The notes: generated by a model from the sequence alone, not told the origin. Counted from the stretch's first letter, positions 45,039 through 53,821 are shown. The stretch: DNA of 64,000 bases from Falsiruegeria litorea R37 (GCF_900172225.1 NZ_FWFO01000001.1:186001-250000); one strand, 5' to 3'. Numbers and translations: made by a program.

Positions 45039-45132
45039 GCGCTGCGGGGGGCTTTAGCCCCGCGCAGCGCCCGGCCCAACCAGAGGAGATGCCCCGCAAA
45101 GGGGCATCGAACGATGGGCGGGAGTGCTCCCG
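45039..45132 (-). repeat. 3'-UTR repeat module, sense to the PfkB-family kinase gene
   Basis: Read on the plus strand: hairpin 1 pairs GCGCTGCG (45039-45046) with CGCAGCGC (45063-45070). The core CCCGGCCCAAC follows. Hairpin 2 is GATGCCCC-GCAAA-GGGGCATC (45088-45108), and the end palindrome is CGGGAGTGCTCCCG (45119-45132). It ends 3 bases from the kinase stop codon on the minus strand. It also lies just after the convergent DUF547 gene. Confidence 0.85.
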
Positions 45133-45135
45133 GAT

Positions 45136-46125
45136 TTACAGCAGGCCTGCGTCGCGCAGCAACTCTTGCATGTTGGCCTCGGGACGCGGACCGATGTGGC
45201 TGATCACTTCGCGGGCGCAGACGCAGCCGATCTTGGCGCAGGTTTCCAGATCACGGCCTGTGGCCATGCCATACAGGAACCCGGCGGCAAACTGATCACC
45301 GGCGCCTGTTGCATCAACCGGCACGATCTTTTCAACGGGCACGTCGATCCGCTGACCGTTGCTCAGCACCGACACGCCATCGCCCGAGCGGGTGCAGACC
45401 ACCAGCGGGCAAATCTCGGCGGTCTTGGCCAGCGCGGCCTCTAGATCGTCGGTTTCGAACAGCGACTTGATCTCGTCTTCGTTGCCGATCACGAAATCCA
45501 GCTCGTTTTCGATCAGCGACAGGAAATCGGCGCGGTGACGCTCAACGCAGAACGGGTCGGAAATGGCGATCCCGGTCTTGCCACCGCCGTCGCGGCAATC
45601 GCGTGCGGCTTCCAAAAAGGCGCTTTTGCCCTTGTCCTTGTCGAACAGATACCCTTCCAGGAACATGATCTGGCTGTTGCCCGCCACGTCCTTCGAGACG
45701 TCTTCCGAGCTCAGCTCGGACGAGATGCCCAGATAGGTGTTCATCGACCGCTCACCATCGGGTGAAACAAAGATCATCGACCGCGACGTGGGCAGCTCGC
45801 CACTTGGCACCGGAGGGTTGACGAAATCGACGCCACCTTCGTTCATCGCATCGGCATAGAACCGCCCCAGTGCATCGTCATGCACCCGGCCGATGAACGC
45901 CGCATCCAGCCCAAGCGTACCGGCACCCGCGATGGTGTTGGCGACCGAGCCGCCCGGTGTCTGCACCCGGCTCTCCATCGCAGCATAGAGCACCTCGCCC
46001 CGCTCGCGTTCGATCAGCTGCATGATGCCTTTCTCGATCCCCATGAGCTCGAGAAAGCTGTCGTCAGATTGGCTGATTACGTCCACTACGGCGTTGCCGA
46101 TCCCGACGAGTTGGTAGGTCTTCAT
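45136..46125 (-). CDS. PfkB family carbohydrate kinase, probable adenosine kinase
   Basis: 329 residues of the ribokinase/PfkB family. GGSVANTIAGAGTLG lies near 58-72, and the catalytic DATGAGDQFAAGFLYG near 277-292 has the anion-hole GAGD with its Asp base. The N-terminal LVGIGNAVVDVI and the overall order resemble alphaproteobacterial adenosine kinases, but substrate choice is inferred. The ATG at 46125 overlaps the nth stop (ATGA), so it is translated after nth in one operon. Confidence 0.85.
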   Translation of the reverse strand: MKTYQLVGIGNAVVDVISQSDDSFLELMGIEKGIMQLIERERGEVLYAAMESRVQTPGGSVANTIAGAGTLGLDAAFIGRVHDDALGRFYADAMNEGGVDFVNPPVPSGELPTSRSMIFVSPDGERSMNTYLGISSELSSEDVSKDVAGNSQIMFLEGYLFDKDKGKSAFLEAARDCRDGGGKTGIAISDPFCVERHRADFLSLIENELDFVIGNEDEIKSLFETDDLEAALAKTAEICPLVVCTRSGDGVSVLSNGQRIDVPVEKIVPVDATGAGDQFAAGFLYGMATGRDLETCAKIGCVCAREVISHIGPRPEANMQELLRDAGLL

Positions 46126-46766
46126 AGGTTCTTGTCCTCGAACTTGCACAAGTCCCGAATAAGGCAGGTGCCACACATCGGCTTGCGCGCTTTGCAATGA
46201 TACCGGCCATGCAGGATCAGCCAGTGATGGGCATGAAGCTGAAAGTCGGCTGGAATATGGTCTTCGATGGCGCGTTCTACAGCGTCCACGTCTTTGCCCG
46301 GCGCGATACCAGATCGGTTGCCGACGCGAAAGATATGAGTATCTACGGCCTGTGCGGGCTGTTGCCACCACATGTTTAGAACCACATTTGCGGTCTTGCG
46401 CCCGACGCCCGGCAATGATTGCAGAGCGGCGCGGGAATTGGGCACTTCGCCGCCGTATTCGTCGACCAGGATGCGGCTGAGCTTGATGACGTTCTTGGCT
46501 TTTTGACGGAACAGACCAATGGTCTTGATATGTTCGGTCAGCCCCTCTTCACCCAGGTCGAGCATCTTTTGCGGCGTGTCCGCAATTTTGAACAGCTCCC
46601 GCGTGGCTTTGTTCACACCGGCATCGGTCGCCTGCGCACTAAGTGCGACGGCGACCACCAGGGTGTAGACGTTCACATGCTCCAGTTCCCCCTTGGGCTC
46701 TGGCTCTGCTGCCTGGAACCGGGAGAAGATTTCGCGGATCGTATGATAATCAAGTTGCTTTGCCAT
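46122..46766 (-). CDS. nth: endonuclease III
   Basis: 214 residues. It is a DNA glycosylase/AP lyase for oxidised pyrimidines. Key features are the helix-hairpin-helix LPGVGRKTA with the catalytic Lys, the catalytic Asp in AVDTHIFRVGNR, and the 4Fe-4S ligands CKARKPMCGTCLIRDLC (Cys-x6-Cys-x2-Cys-x5-Cys). The ATG at 46766 gives the standard length; longer frames are rejected. It is followed by the PfkB kinase with a 4-base overlap. Confidence 0.96.
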   Translation of the reverse strand: MAKQLDYHTIREIFSRFQAAEPEPKGELEHVNVYTLVVAVALSAQATDAGVNKATRELFKIADTPQKMLDLGEEGLTEHIKTIGLFRQKAKNVIKLSRILVDEYGGEVPNSRAALQSLPGVGRKTANVVLNMWWQQPAQAVDTHIFRVGNRSGIAPGKDVDAVERAIEDHIPADFQLHAHHWLILHGRYHCKARKPMCGTCLIRDLCKFEDKNL

Positions 46767-46807
46767 GATGGCCTTAATGCCGTGGGCTGCGCCTTGGGTA
46801 AAGCCAC

Positions 46808-47602
46808 TCAGCGGCACCGGGCCTCAAAGAAATGTGCCTCCTGCGGCACGATGAACACGCCATCCGTGTCATACGGCGCCAAAAGTTTGGACGTGGTGTC
46901 AATCACCAGGCGGGTTTTTTCCTCTCCGGCATCGCGGAGGTCCTTTTCGATGGGCAAGGCCAGGATCTGTTCGCCCAGGTCTGCGAACCTGCGATGCAGG
47001 ACAATGGCTGCGTGGCGTTTTACCGCAAATCCGTTCTCGCCAAGCAGCGCTTGGATCACATGACCGTCCCGGTATGAAAAGGGTGCGCGCGCTTTTTCGG
47101 CCGCTTGCGGATTGATGTGATGCTCAAGTGCCGTGGCCAAAGAGTCATTGAAGGGTGAGATCTCTTTCCAGCACGTCAGACACAGCCGCCCGTCGGACCT
47201 CAGAACGCGATGAATTTCATGCAAGGCAGCGGGTTTGTCGGGAAAGAACTGCAATCCCTGCTGGATACAGGCCAGATCAAAACCGGAATCCTTCAGGGGG
47301 AGGTCTGTCACATCGGCTGCCAGCCAATCGACGTTGTGCGGGCTATCCGGTGTCATTTCACGGGCGACGTCGATCATGGTCTGGTTCAGGTCCGTCCCCA
47401 AGATCCGACAACGGCCTTTCAACGCTTTGAGGATGGCACGGGTCAAAGCGCCGGTGCCACAGGCCACGTCAAGAACATGCATGTCAGGCTTCAGGCGCAA
47501 AAGGTCGACGGTTTTCTCGGCCAGAGGGCCAAACATCGCTGGCACAGAGTGGCGCTGGTATTTGCGGGCGGCTGCCTCGGTCAAACGAAAGGAATCGATC
47601 AT
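46808..47602 (-). CDS. class I SAM-dependent methyltransferase (UbiE-like)
   Basis: 264 residues from ATG 47602. The SAM motif is VLDVACGTGALTRAIL (about 46-61). LGTDLNQTMIDVA, WLAADVTDLPLKDSGFDLACIQQGLQFF and EIHRVLRSDGRLCLTCW follow the Methyltransf_11/UbiE pattern. The substrate is unknown. A longer frame beginning near 47671 would add a hydrophobic leader without a good ribosome site and is disfavoured. Confidence 0.83.
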   Translation of the reverse strand: MIDSFRLTEAAARKYQRHSVPAMFGPLAEKTVDLLRLKPDMHVLDVACGTGALTRAILKALKGRCRILGTDLNQTMIDVAREMTPDSPHNVDWLAADVTDLPLKDSGFDLACIQQGLQFFPDKPAALHEIHRVLRSDGRLCLTCWKEISPFNDSLATALEHHINPQAAEKARAPFSYRDGHVIQALLGENGFAVKRHAAIVLHRRFADLGEQILALPIEKDLRDAGEEKTRLVIDTTSKLLAPYDTDGVFIVPQEAHFFEARCR

Positions 47603-47736
47603 GGCCAATTGTCCAAAGAGCGCAATATTAACATAATCCTGCAGTGACCCCAAATACAGGCGGTTGCGCAAGTTCCGGGTCGCGCTGTTTGGATCGACTT
47701 CGCTAAAGTGTAATCAGTATATGAAAGGGTTTCGTG

Positions 47737-48588
47737 ATGAACATGCGCACCGGGGAAGAAGGCTATCACTACGGCGTCATGCGTCGGGCCATCGAACTGA
47801 TTGATCAGGGCGAGGGGAACCTGTCGCTCGAACAGCTGGCGGGTCAGATGAACATGAGCCCCGCGCATTTCCAGCGCTTGTTTTCGCGGTGGGTGGGCGT
47901 GTCCCCCAAGAAGTACCAGCAATACCTGACCCTCGGCCACGCCAAGGCGCTATTGCAGGAACATTTCACCACGCTTGAGGCTGCGCACAGCGTGGGTCTC
48001 TCTGGCACCGGTCGACTGCATGACCTCTTTGTACGGTGGGAGGCGATGAGCCCCGGCGAATACGCCCGTCAGGGGCAGGGGTTGATTGTCTATTGGGGGT
48101 GGTTCGAAAGCCCCTTTGGCCCGGCGCTTGTCATGGGCACCGACAAGGGCGTGTGCGGTGTGGGATTTGCCGCAGAAACCACTGCCGAGGCCACGATGGA
48201 GGATCTGCTGTCACGTTGGCCAAAGGCCGAATACATCGAAGACCCCATGCGTCTGCGCCCCTGGGTTCTGAACATCTTCAACGCCGCCAGCGACCGGTTG
48301 GAGCCAACGCCGCTCTATTTGATCGGCGCACCCCTGCAGATCAAGGTGTGGGAGGCGCTGTTGCGCATCCCCTCAGGGCAGGTCACCACCTATTCCGAAA
48401 TCGCCGAGGCCATCGGAAACCCACGCGCGGTTCGCGCTGTGGGCACGGCTGTGGGGCGGAACCCGATCAGCTGGATCATCCCGTGCCACCGTGCCCTGCG
48501 CAAATCCGGAGGACTGGGTGGTTATCATTGGGGTCTGCCCGTCAAACGAGCGATGCTGGCTTTTGAGGCTGCCAGAGCCGAAGCCTGA
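47737..48588 (+). CDS. bifunctional AraC-type HTH / methylated-DNA-protein-cysteine methyltransferase
   Basis: 283 residues. The N-terminal AraC helix-turn-helix (about 15-110) includes LEQLAGQMNMSPAHFQRLFSR and AHSVGLSGTGRLHDLF. The C-terminal methyltransferase domain has LLRIPSGQVTTYSEIAEAIG, AVRAVGTAVGRNP, and the active site PCHRALRKSG with its alkyl-accepting Cys. This is an Ada-like protein lacking the N-terminal zinc/phosphotriester domain. It repairs O6-alkylguanine. The ATG at 47737 is chosen for its AAAGGG site; GTG 47734 and ATG 47743 are nearby options. Confidence 0.9.
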   Translation: MNMRTGEEGYHYGVMRRAIELIDQGEGNLSLEQLAGQMNMSPAHFQRLFSRWVGVSPKKYQQYLTLGHAKALLQEHFTTLEAAHSVGLSGTGRLHDLFVRWEAMSPGEYARQGQGLIVYWGWFESPFGPALVMGTDKGVCGVGFAAETTAEATMEDLLSRWPKAEYIEDPMRLRPWVLNIFNAASDRLEPTPLYLIGAPLQIKVWEALLRIPSGQVTTYSEIAEAIGNPRAVRAVGTAVGRNPISWIIPCHRALRKSGGLGGYHWGLPVKRAMLAFEAARAEA

Positions 48589-48739
48589 GCCGAGGCTTTG
48601 GTGCTGGAACGTCGGGATGCCGGGCGGTTCTGCGCCGGGCGATCTCATCGCGTTCGATTTGCCATGTCTTGGGCGCAGGCTCGCGCTGCCAGCGCTCCAG
48701 CCCCAACGTCATCAGGGTTTTATGGTCATAGGAATACAT
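48542..48739 (-). CDS. small basic hypothetical protein
   Basis: 65 residues (MYSYDHKTLMTLGLERWQRE...), Arg- and Pro-rich at the C-terminus, with no membrane segment. The ATG at 48739 has GGAGA 7 bases upstream; ATG 48745 is in frame but too close to that site. Its end overlaps the Ada-like gene by 47 bases on the opposite strand. It is divergent from the WYL regulator gene, with dyad sites between them, which supports a real gene. Family unknown. Confidence 0.5.
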   Translation of the reverse strand: MYSYDHKTLMTLGLERWQREPAPKTWQIERDEIARRRTARHPDVPAPKPRLRLRLWQPQKPASLV

Positions 48740-48784
48740 CGGCATTCTCCAGTTAACTGTGTACCAAGAACAAAGCAGAACCAT

Positions 48785-48825
48785 CCTGACACCCTGTTGT
48801 CAGGGGGATGTGCTAGAGTGTCAGG
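48785..48825. promoter_or_regulatory. operator-like cluster between the small gene and the WYL regulator
   Basis: CCTGACA (48785-48791) and TGTCAGG (48798-48804) form a perfect dyad with a 6-base centre. TGTCAGG recurs at 48819-48825, 21 bases (two helical turns) from the first copy. The cluster lies 22-62 bases before the WYL regulator start. Confidence 0.6.
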
Positions 48826-48846
48826 ACGACCCTTGGAGAGACTCAG

Positions 48847-49578
48847 ATGCACCGATCCAATCGCCTGTTCGAAATCATCCAGATCCTGCGCGCGGCCCCT
48901 GGCCCGGTGACGGCTGATGTGCTGGCCGAACAGCTTGAGGTGTCGGTGCGCACGATCTATCGCGATATCTCGGCGTTGCAGGCCATGCGCACCCCGATCG
49001 AGGGCGAGGCGGGCCTGGGCTATCTGATGCGGCGTGGCTATGACCTGCCGCCGTTGAATTTCGATCTCGAAGAATTGGAGGCGCTTCGCGTGGGCCTTTC
49101 GATGTTGGAACGCACCGGCGACAGCGCGTTGCAGCAGGCGGCCAAGCGGATCTGCCAAAAGATCGAGGATCTGCATGATCCGGCTGAATGGCTGCAAGTG
49201 GCCCCCTGGGGTGCCCCCTTGGATGATGCCGAGCGCGGATGTGTGTCCAAATCGGGCCTGCGCGCTACCATCCGGCAAGAGCAGAAGCTGCGCCTGACTT
49301 ACCGCGACGAGGCTGGGCGCGAAACGGAACGAGTCGTCCGCCCCGTAGCGCTGATCTATCACCTGGAATGCACGATGCTGGCCGCCTGGTGTGAATTGCG
49401 CGGTGGGTTTCGTCACTTTCGAACAGATCGGATCTGGACGTGTGATTGGCTGGAAGACCGGTTTGTCGGTCAAGGCGCGGCCTTGCGCGAGGTCTGGCAT
49501 CAGCAAAATCGTTGGGAAGATCGCGACAGAACCTTCAATTCCGCCTCAAATGCGCAAGGAACCGCCGAAATCACTTGA
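48847..49578 (+). CDS. YafY-type HTH/WYL domain transcriptional regulator
   Basis: 243 residues. An N-terminal winged helix (about 1-60: RSNRLFEIIQILRAAPGPVTADVLAEQL, then VSVRTIYRDISALQAM) leads to a WYL domain (about 140-215: LRLTYRDEAGRETERVVRPVALIYHLECTMLAAWCELRGGFRHFRTDRI). WYL domains sense ligands such as nucleic acids or small molecules. It probably autoregulates through the TGTCAGG sites upstream and controls the divergent 65-residue gene. Confidence 0.9.
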   Translation: MHRSNRLFEIIQILRAAPGPVTADVLAEQLEVSVRTIYRDISALQAMRTPIEGEAGLGYLMRRGYDLPPLNFDLEELEALRVGLSMLERTGDSALQQAAKRICQKIEDLHDPAEWLQVAPWGAPLDDAERGCVSKSGLRATIRQEQKLRLTYRDEAGRETERVVRPVALIYHLECTMLAAWCELRGGFRHFRTDRIWTCDWLEDRFVGQGAALREVWHQQNRWEDRDRTFNSASNAQGTAEIT

Positions 49579-49667
49579 TTGTCGGTTGAGCGTTCCCTGC
49601 CAAAGCATGATATAGTGGGGGAAACGAAAAGCCCTGCAAAAAGGGCCGTTGAGCAGAAGGTGACCCT

Positions 49668-50330
49668 ATGTCGATCTCAAAAACCTCGTTGGCCGTGCTG
49701 TTGGGCGCGGCAGTGACCCTGAGCGCCTGTACCGATCCCGCTCAGTTGGGCACGCAAACCGATCCCAAGCAGAACACCAAGCAAGGCGCAATCGTCGGCG
49801 GTATTCTGGGCGCAGGCATCGGTGCCATCACCGGATCGTCTGCCAAGTCGGCCGTCTTCGGGGCCGCCGCTGGTGCCTTTGCAGGTGGTGCGGTCGGTGC
49901 ATATCTGGACAAACAGGCCGCTGACCTGCGGCAAGAGCTGTCCAATGATGGAATCACCATCACCAACACTGGCGACCGCCTGATCGTGTCTGTTCCCAAC
50001 GACATTACATTTGATACCGACAGCTATTCGGTTCGCCCAGCATTGCAATCTGACTTGGACAAAGTTGCGCAAAACTTGCTGAAGTATCCGGAAAGCAGCG
50101 TTCAGATCATCGGCCACACCGACAGCGATGGGGCTGCGGAATACAACCAAGGCCTGTCAGAGCGCCGCGCCAACGCGGTTGCTGACGTCGTTCAGGCCGG
50201 TGGCGTGCCCTACAACCGCATTTCGACTATCGGTCGGGGTGAAGATGACCCGATTGCATCGAACCTGAATGATGCGGGTAAGGCCCAGAACCGCAGGGTC
50301 GAGATCGTGGTGATTCCCACCAACACCTGA
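49668..50330 (+). CDS. OmpA family lipoprotein (YiaD-like)
   Basis: 220 residues. The lipoprotein signal ends TLSACTD, with the lipidated Cys at about 21. A glycine-zipper segment (GAIVGGILGAGIGAITGSSAKSAVFGAAAGAFAGGAVGAYL in outline, about 40-80) is followed by a C-terminal OmpA domain (about 105-218) with VQIIGHTDSDGAAEYN, LSERRANAV and GKAQNRRVEIVV. It should link the outer membrane to peptidoglycan. It is monocistronic, and a perfect hairpin lies shortly after the stop. Confidence 0.92.
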   Translation: MSISKTSLAVLLGAAVTLSACTDPAQLGTQTDPKQNTKQGAIVGGILGAGIGAITGSSAKSAVFGAAAGAFAGGAVGAYLDKQAADLRQELSNDGITITNTGDRLIVSVPNDITFDTDSYSVRPALQSDLDKVAQNLLKYPESSVQIIGHTDSDGAAEYNQGLSERRANAVADVVQAGGVPYNRISTIGRGEDDPIASNLNDAGKAQNRRVEIVVIPTNT

Positions 50331-50346
50331 CTCAGAACGCGCGAGC

Positions 50347-50370
50347 GACCCCAAGGCCGTCCTTGGGGTC
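50347..50370. terminator. hairpin after the OmpA lipoprotein gene
   Basis: GACCCCAAGG (50347-50356) pairs perfectly with CCTTGGGGTC (50361-50370) across a CCGT loop, 17 bases after the stop. No T-run follows, so intrinsic termination is uncertain. The remaining bases up to 50588 hold no convincing gene. Confidence 0.45.
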
Positions 50371-50588
50371 CGGCCCATGCCGCATATCTCGCAGCAGGGG
50401 CTTGAAGACGTCCGAGCACCCTATTGTTGCCATGCTGCGTTCGCAGCCCATTTTGCCGATATTCGCCGTAAGCGCATGTTCAAGGGCACGGCGGACGCGC
50501 GCATTTCTTGACAGAATAGTAACTTTCGACAATTGGCCACCTGACGCAAACAGCTCTTTGACACAATGGTGCAACGTCAGGTCTTGAC

Positions 50589-51539
50589 CTACATACCCCT
50601 CAGTACATTCCTGATTTCATGTACATAATCGGCATCCAACCATTCTTCTCCATAGAGTTCACGGCTCCTTTTCGCCTGGATGCGAACCCAGTCCAAGTCA
50701 TGCTCGCTCATTTCGGCGAATACGTTACCGTCTATGACCTCGTCGAGATGCGTTAGAAAAAGACCATCTGAACAGGATTTTGTCAGCGGATACAGGTACT
50801 CTTGCGGTGATCGGTGCCGGTTGAGATAGTCGTAGACAAACTCCCACATCCCAGGGCGGACCTTATGAAACAGATGGCAGAACTTGGGTGGCAGCGGCCG
50901 ATATATTTCCGTGAGCAGAGCAGCCATTTCTGGTGATGTATCGGCCATTTTGTACATTCGGCTGTTATCGGCAAAGTCCATTCCACCAGCTTGAAACAAG
51001 CGCACCTCTTCGAAACCGTCACTTGTAACCGCGTCCCAGAACGCCTGTTCGTTCCACCCAAATCCTCGGTTCGACAGTTCCTTCTTTGGATTGTCGCTGG
51101 TTTCGCGTTTGGTTACCGCGACAATCTCTTCGTTGCTTTCCGCAATTCTCGTGGTTTGTTCGGCAGTTACGGCGGTGTTGCGCGCGATTTCTCGATTGGT
51201 TTCCACGATATCAAGCATTTGATCCTGCATTTGAGAAAATACAGGGATCTCGGATGCTAGTAGACCTTTGTCAGTTCCACCGGGCACTACACTTTGCAGC
51301 ATCCATGTACCCAGCGACAGCAAGAACATCACAAAAAAGAAGATTGAAAGCGGCGAAGACACACCGCGCGTCGCCTTGAAAGCTGTGCCTGTCAGCGCCA
51401 CCAACGTCAGGCAAAAGAAGGCGAACGTAGCTGTCAAAGCCATCGGCCAAAGCGGCTGAGCCAGATCCATGAGCAGGGTAAGCGCCCCGCCGATTGCAGA
51501 AACTTTTGTAAAGCTCGCTCCCATTTTCGCAGTCAGCAT
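50589..51539 (-). CDS. hypothetical membrane protein with coiled-coil, probably acquired
   Basis: 316 residues from ATG 51539 (CGGAG site upstream). Hydrophobic helices at about 15-32, 36-55 and 65-84 form a membrane region. A Glu/Thr/Asn-rich helix that looks coiled-coil follows (IVETNREIARNTAVTAEQTTRI...), and then a soluble C-terminal domain rich in aromatic and charged residues. I recognise no family. The composition is AT-richer than its neighbours, and long intergenic stretches flank it on both sides, so it is likely a horizontally acquired single gene. Confidence 0.7.
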   Translation of the reverse strand: MLTAKMGASFTKVSAIGGALTLLMDLAQPLWPMALTATFAFFCLTLVALTGTAFKATRGVSSPLSIFFFVMFLLSLGTWMLQSVVPGGTDKGLLASEIPVFSQMQDQMLDIVETNREIARNTAVTAEQTTRIAESNEEIVAVTKRETSDNPKKELSNRGFGWNEQAFWDAVTSDGFEEVRLFQAGGMDFADNSRMYKMADTSPEMAALLTEIYRPLPPKFCHLFHKVRPGMWEFVYDYLNRHRSPQEYLYPLTKSCSDGLFLTHLDEVIDGNVFAEMSEHDLDWVRIQAKRSRELYGEEWLDADYVHEIRNVLRGM

Positions 51540-52000
51540 TCGCACTCCGTTTTCTCATAGTGAATGCTGGGTGGTTATTTTCTCGCGCAACTGAAGGGAA
51601 GCGGCAAAATCCTAGAAATTGAACCATTAAATCAGGGTATTGCAACTATGAAACACAGTGGCGCGGTTCGCTGGGATTGCCATGAACACTCTGGTAATGT
51701 TGCAAGGGGCGATCGAAGAATCCGGAATTGGACGTCCGCAGAAGGTTCCGTGCCGCGAGTGGAAGCAGAGAGAGAAAACGTTCGTCAGAAGCTTGCAAAA
51801 GTGCTGTGAGCCAGTGTCGTTTCACAATCCTCGGCTTGGGCCGGACCTTGGGGTGGCCTTGTTCTTGCCGACAAAACTGTCATGACGCTGCGTTCCCTGC
51901 CGCTTGCGGATTTTCGAACAGGGTCTGCGCGCGGGTTGGGGTTGGTCTGTTGCCCATGGTTGCTACATAGGGGCAAGTTTCCAATTCGGAGGTATTCAAG
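51540..52000. other. 461-base intergenic region
   Basis: Between the acquired membrane gene and the FMN reductase gene I see no convincing coding sequence. Short frames exist but lack good start sites and family resemblance. The part near 51546-51800 shares the AT-rich composition of the left-hand gene. The right part carries the FMN reductase promoter region and a GGAGG ribosome site (51988-51992). Confidence 0.5.
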
Positions 52001-52543
52001 ATGTCCGCACCCGTTCTTTTGGGCCTGTCCGGCTCGCTGCGTAAAGACGCAACCAACCGCAAACTTCTGCGCGAGGCAGCGCGTCTGTTTGGTGCCGAAA
52101 CCTATGTGGAGGCGGATCTGAACCTGCCGCTCTATGATGGTGATCTCGAAGACGCCGAGGGCGTTCCGGCTGCGGTGCAGGCACTGGCTGATCAGATCGC
52201 GGCGGCGGATGCGGTGGTGATCTCGACGCCAGAATACAACAAGGGCCCCTCAGGAGTTCTCAAGAACGCGTTGGATTGGGTCAGCCGCACAGGCGCGAAC
52301 CCCTGGGCTGACAAACCTGTTGCAGTAATGTCGGCGGCTGCTGGTCGCGCAGGCGGCGAGCGCGCGCAGATGGTGTTGCGCGGATTCATGGTGCCGTTCC
52401 AGCCCCGAATCCTGCAAGGTCCCGAGGTGCATTTGGCCAACAGCTCGAACGAGTTCGACGACGACGGTCAGCTGACCAGTGCGCATTACACCAAGACGCT
52501 GCAGGTCCTGATGGACAAGCTGCGGGCCGAGGCTGCACGTTAA
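52001..52543 (+). CDS. NADPH-dependent FMN reductase family protein
   Basis: 180 residues with a flavodoxin-like fold: LLGLSGSLRKDATNRKLLREA (phosphate loop), VVISTPEYNKGPSGVLKNALDWVSR (the conserved PEYN flavin contact), and KPVAVMSAAAGRAGGERAQ. Relatives reduce FMN, azo dyes, chromate or quinones with NAD(P)H. The physiological substrate is unknown. The stop overlaps the convergent VOC gene stop by 4 bases. Confidence 0.9.
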   Translation: MSAPVLLGLSGSLRKDATNRKLLREAARLFGAETYVEADLNLPLYDGDLEDAEGVPAAVQALADQIAAADAVVISTPEYNKGPSGVLKNALDWVSRTGANPWADKPVAVMSAAAGRAGGERAQMVLRGFMVPFQPRILQGPEVHLANSSNEFDDDGQLTSAHYTKTLQVLMDKLRAEAAR

Positions 52544-52935
52544 ACTCTTGTTCCGATCTCGATCAGGTTGTTGTCGGGATCGCGCACATAGATCGAAAGA
52601 ATTGGGTCGGTTGCGCCTGTGCGGGTGACCGGCCCTTCCTCTATGGGGATGCTCAGCTGGGACAGGTGATCCAACCAGTCCTCGGCTGTATGATCGGTCA
52701 AAAAGCACAGATCGGCCGAACCCGGCAAAGGGTGCATGGCCTTGGGGTCAAATGGGCGTTCCGCGGGATGCAGGTTGATCTTTTGTCGCCCGAATTTCAG
52801 CGCTGTGCGGGGCGAGCCATCTGCCGGCTGAAACTCTTCGACGCGCATGCCCAGGACATCGACGTAAAAGGCAACGGTTGCGGGAATGTCGACAACGGTC
52901 AGAACCAGGTGATCGAGGGATGCAACAGAAGGCAT
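52540..52935 (-). CDS. VOC family protein (glyoxalase-like)
   Basis: 131 residues: SLDHLVLTVVDIPATVAFYVDVLGMRVEEF at the N-terminus and SIYVRDPDNNLIEIGTRV at the C-terminus, with His9 and the final Glu placed like VOC metal ligands. It resembles the virulence-associated glyoxalase subgroup. The activity is unknown. It is convergent with the FMN reductase gene and divergent from the dehydratase gene at 52974. Confidence 0.88.
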   Translation of the reverse strand: MPSVASLDHLVLTVVDIPATVAFYVDVLGMRVEEFQPADGSPRTALKFGRQKINLHPAERPFDPKAMHPLPGSADLCFLTDHTAEDWLDHLSQLSIPIEEGPVTRTGATDPILSIYVRDPDNNLIEIGTRV

Positions 52936-52973
52936 GGATTGTCCTTTGCGGTGTTCTGCTTAAGGTGCCTGTT

Positions 52974-53795
52974 ATGACATCTGCTGACCAGACCGAAAAC
53001 AAGACCGAAATCCAGGGCGACGTGATGGACCCGGCGCGTGCTGCCGCGTTCCAAGTGGCTTTGGGGCAGGCGCCCACGATCGAGGCTGGGTTGCCCTTGC
53101 CGCCGTTTTTCCATCAGCTCTATTTCTGGACACCACGCCCGCCCGATGGGTTGGGCCGTGACGGCCATCCTCTGGTTGGGGGGGGACTGATCCCCGACAT
53201 GGGGCTGCCACGACGGATGTGGGCCGGGGGAAGGTTGTCGTTCGCCGCTCCGCTGATGGCAGGGGTTGCAGCCGAGCGTCGGTCGGTGCTGGAAAGCGCT
53301 GCGTCAAAAAAAGGGCGCACAGGGCCATTGGCCTTTGTCACTCTGAGACATGAGATCTTTCAGGGCGATGTGTTGTGCCTGAGTGAGTGGCAGGACCTGG
53401 TCTATCGAGAAGACCCCAGCCCGGGTGCGCCAAGCCCCGTGCCGCCACTGGCCAGGACGGATGAAACGGACGTGCAGGTCGCCAGGTTTGATTCGACTTT
53501 TTTGTTTCGCTACTCGGCTTTGACGTTCAACGGACATCGTATCCATTATGACCTGGATTATGCGCGCGACGTAGAGGGGTACGCCGGATTGGTGGTGCAT
53601 GGCCCTCTATTGGCGCAAAAGCTGATGTTGTTGGCGACCGAGGTTATGGGGCCGCTGGCCGAATTTTCGTTCCGCGCATCTTCGCCCTTGATGCACTTCG
53701 AACAGGCGGAGTTCTGTCGAAACGGCAATGACCTTTGGGTCCGGGGGCCAGACGGACGGCAGTGCATGCAAGCGGTCGCCGTGGTTGCGGCGTGA
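52974..53795 (+). CDS. MaoC-like acyl dehydratase of the HTD2/mesaconyl-C4-CoA hydratase group
   Basis: 273 residues from ATG 52974 (AAGGTG upstream). The N-terminal half matches the FAS1-like dehydratase domain (LPPFFHQLYFWTPRPPDGLGRDGHP, RRMWAGGRLSF). The C-terminal half has the MaoC hot-dog signature FRYSALTFNGHRIHYDLDYARDVEGYAGLVVHGPLLAQ with catalytic Asp/His residues. Relatives hydrate mesaconyl-C4-CoA or dehydrate 3-hydroxyacyl thioesters, so the substrate here is open. No pathway partner is adjacent. Confidence 0.85.
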   Translation: MTSADQTENKTEIQGDVMDPARAAAFQVALGQAPTIEAGLPLPPFFHQLYFWTPRPPDGLGRDGHPLVGGGLIPDMGLPRRMWAGGRLSFAAPLMAGVAAERRSVLESAASKKGRTGPLAFVTLRHEIFQGDVLCLSEWQDLVYREDPSPGAPSPVPPLARTDETDVQVARFDSTFLFRYSALTFNGHRIHYDLDYARDVEGYAGLVVHGPLLAQKLMLLATEVMGPLAEFSFRASSPLMHFEQAEFCRNGNDLWVRGPDGRQCMQAVAVVAA

Positions 53796-53821
53796 TACTT
53801 TGACAGGGCCTGAAAAAAGCG

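Noticed and set aside
50332-50574. 80-residue minus-strand frame after the OmpA lipoprotein gene
   Set aside because: Part of it is encoded by the 50347-50370 hairpin, the start lacks a ribosome site and no family is recognised. It could be a gene remnant but cannot be supported.
51564-51885. Two short plus-strand frames in the 461-base gap
   Set aside because: They overlap each other in different frames, lack good ribosome sites and show no family resemblance.
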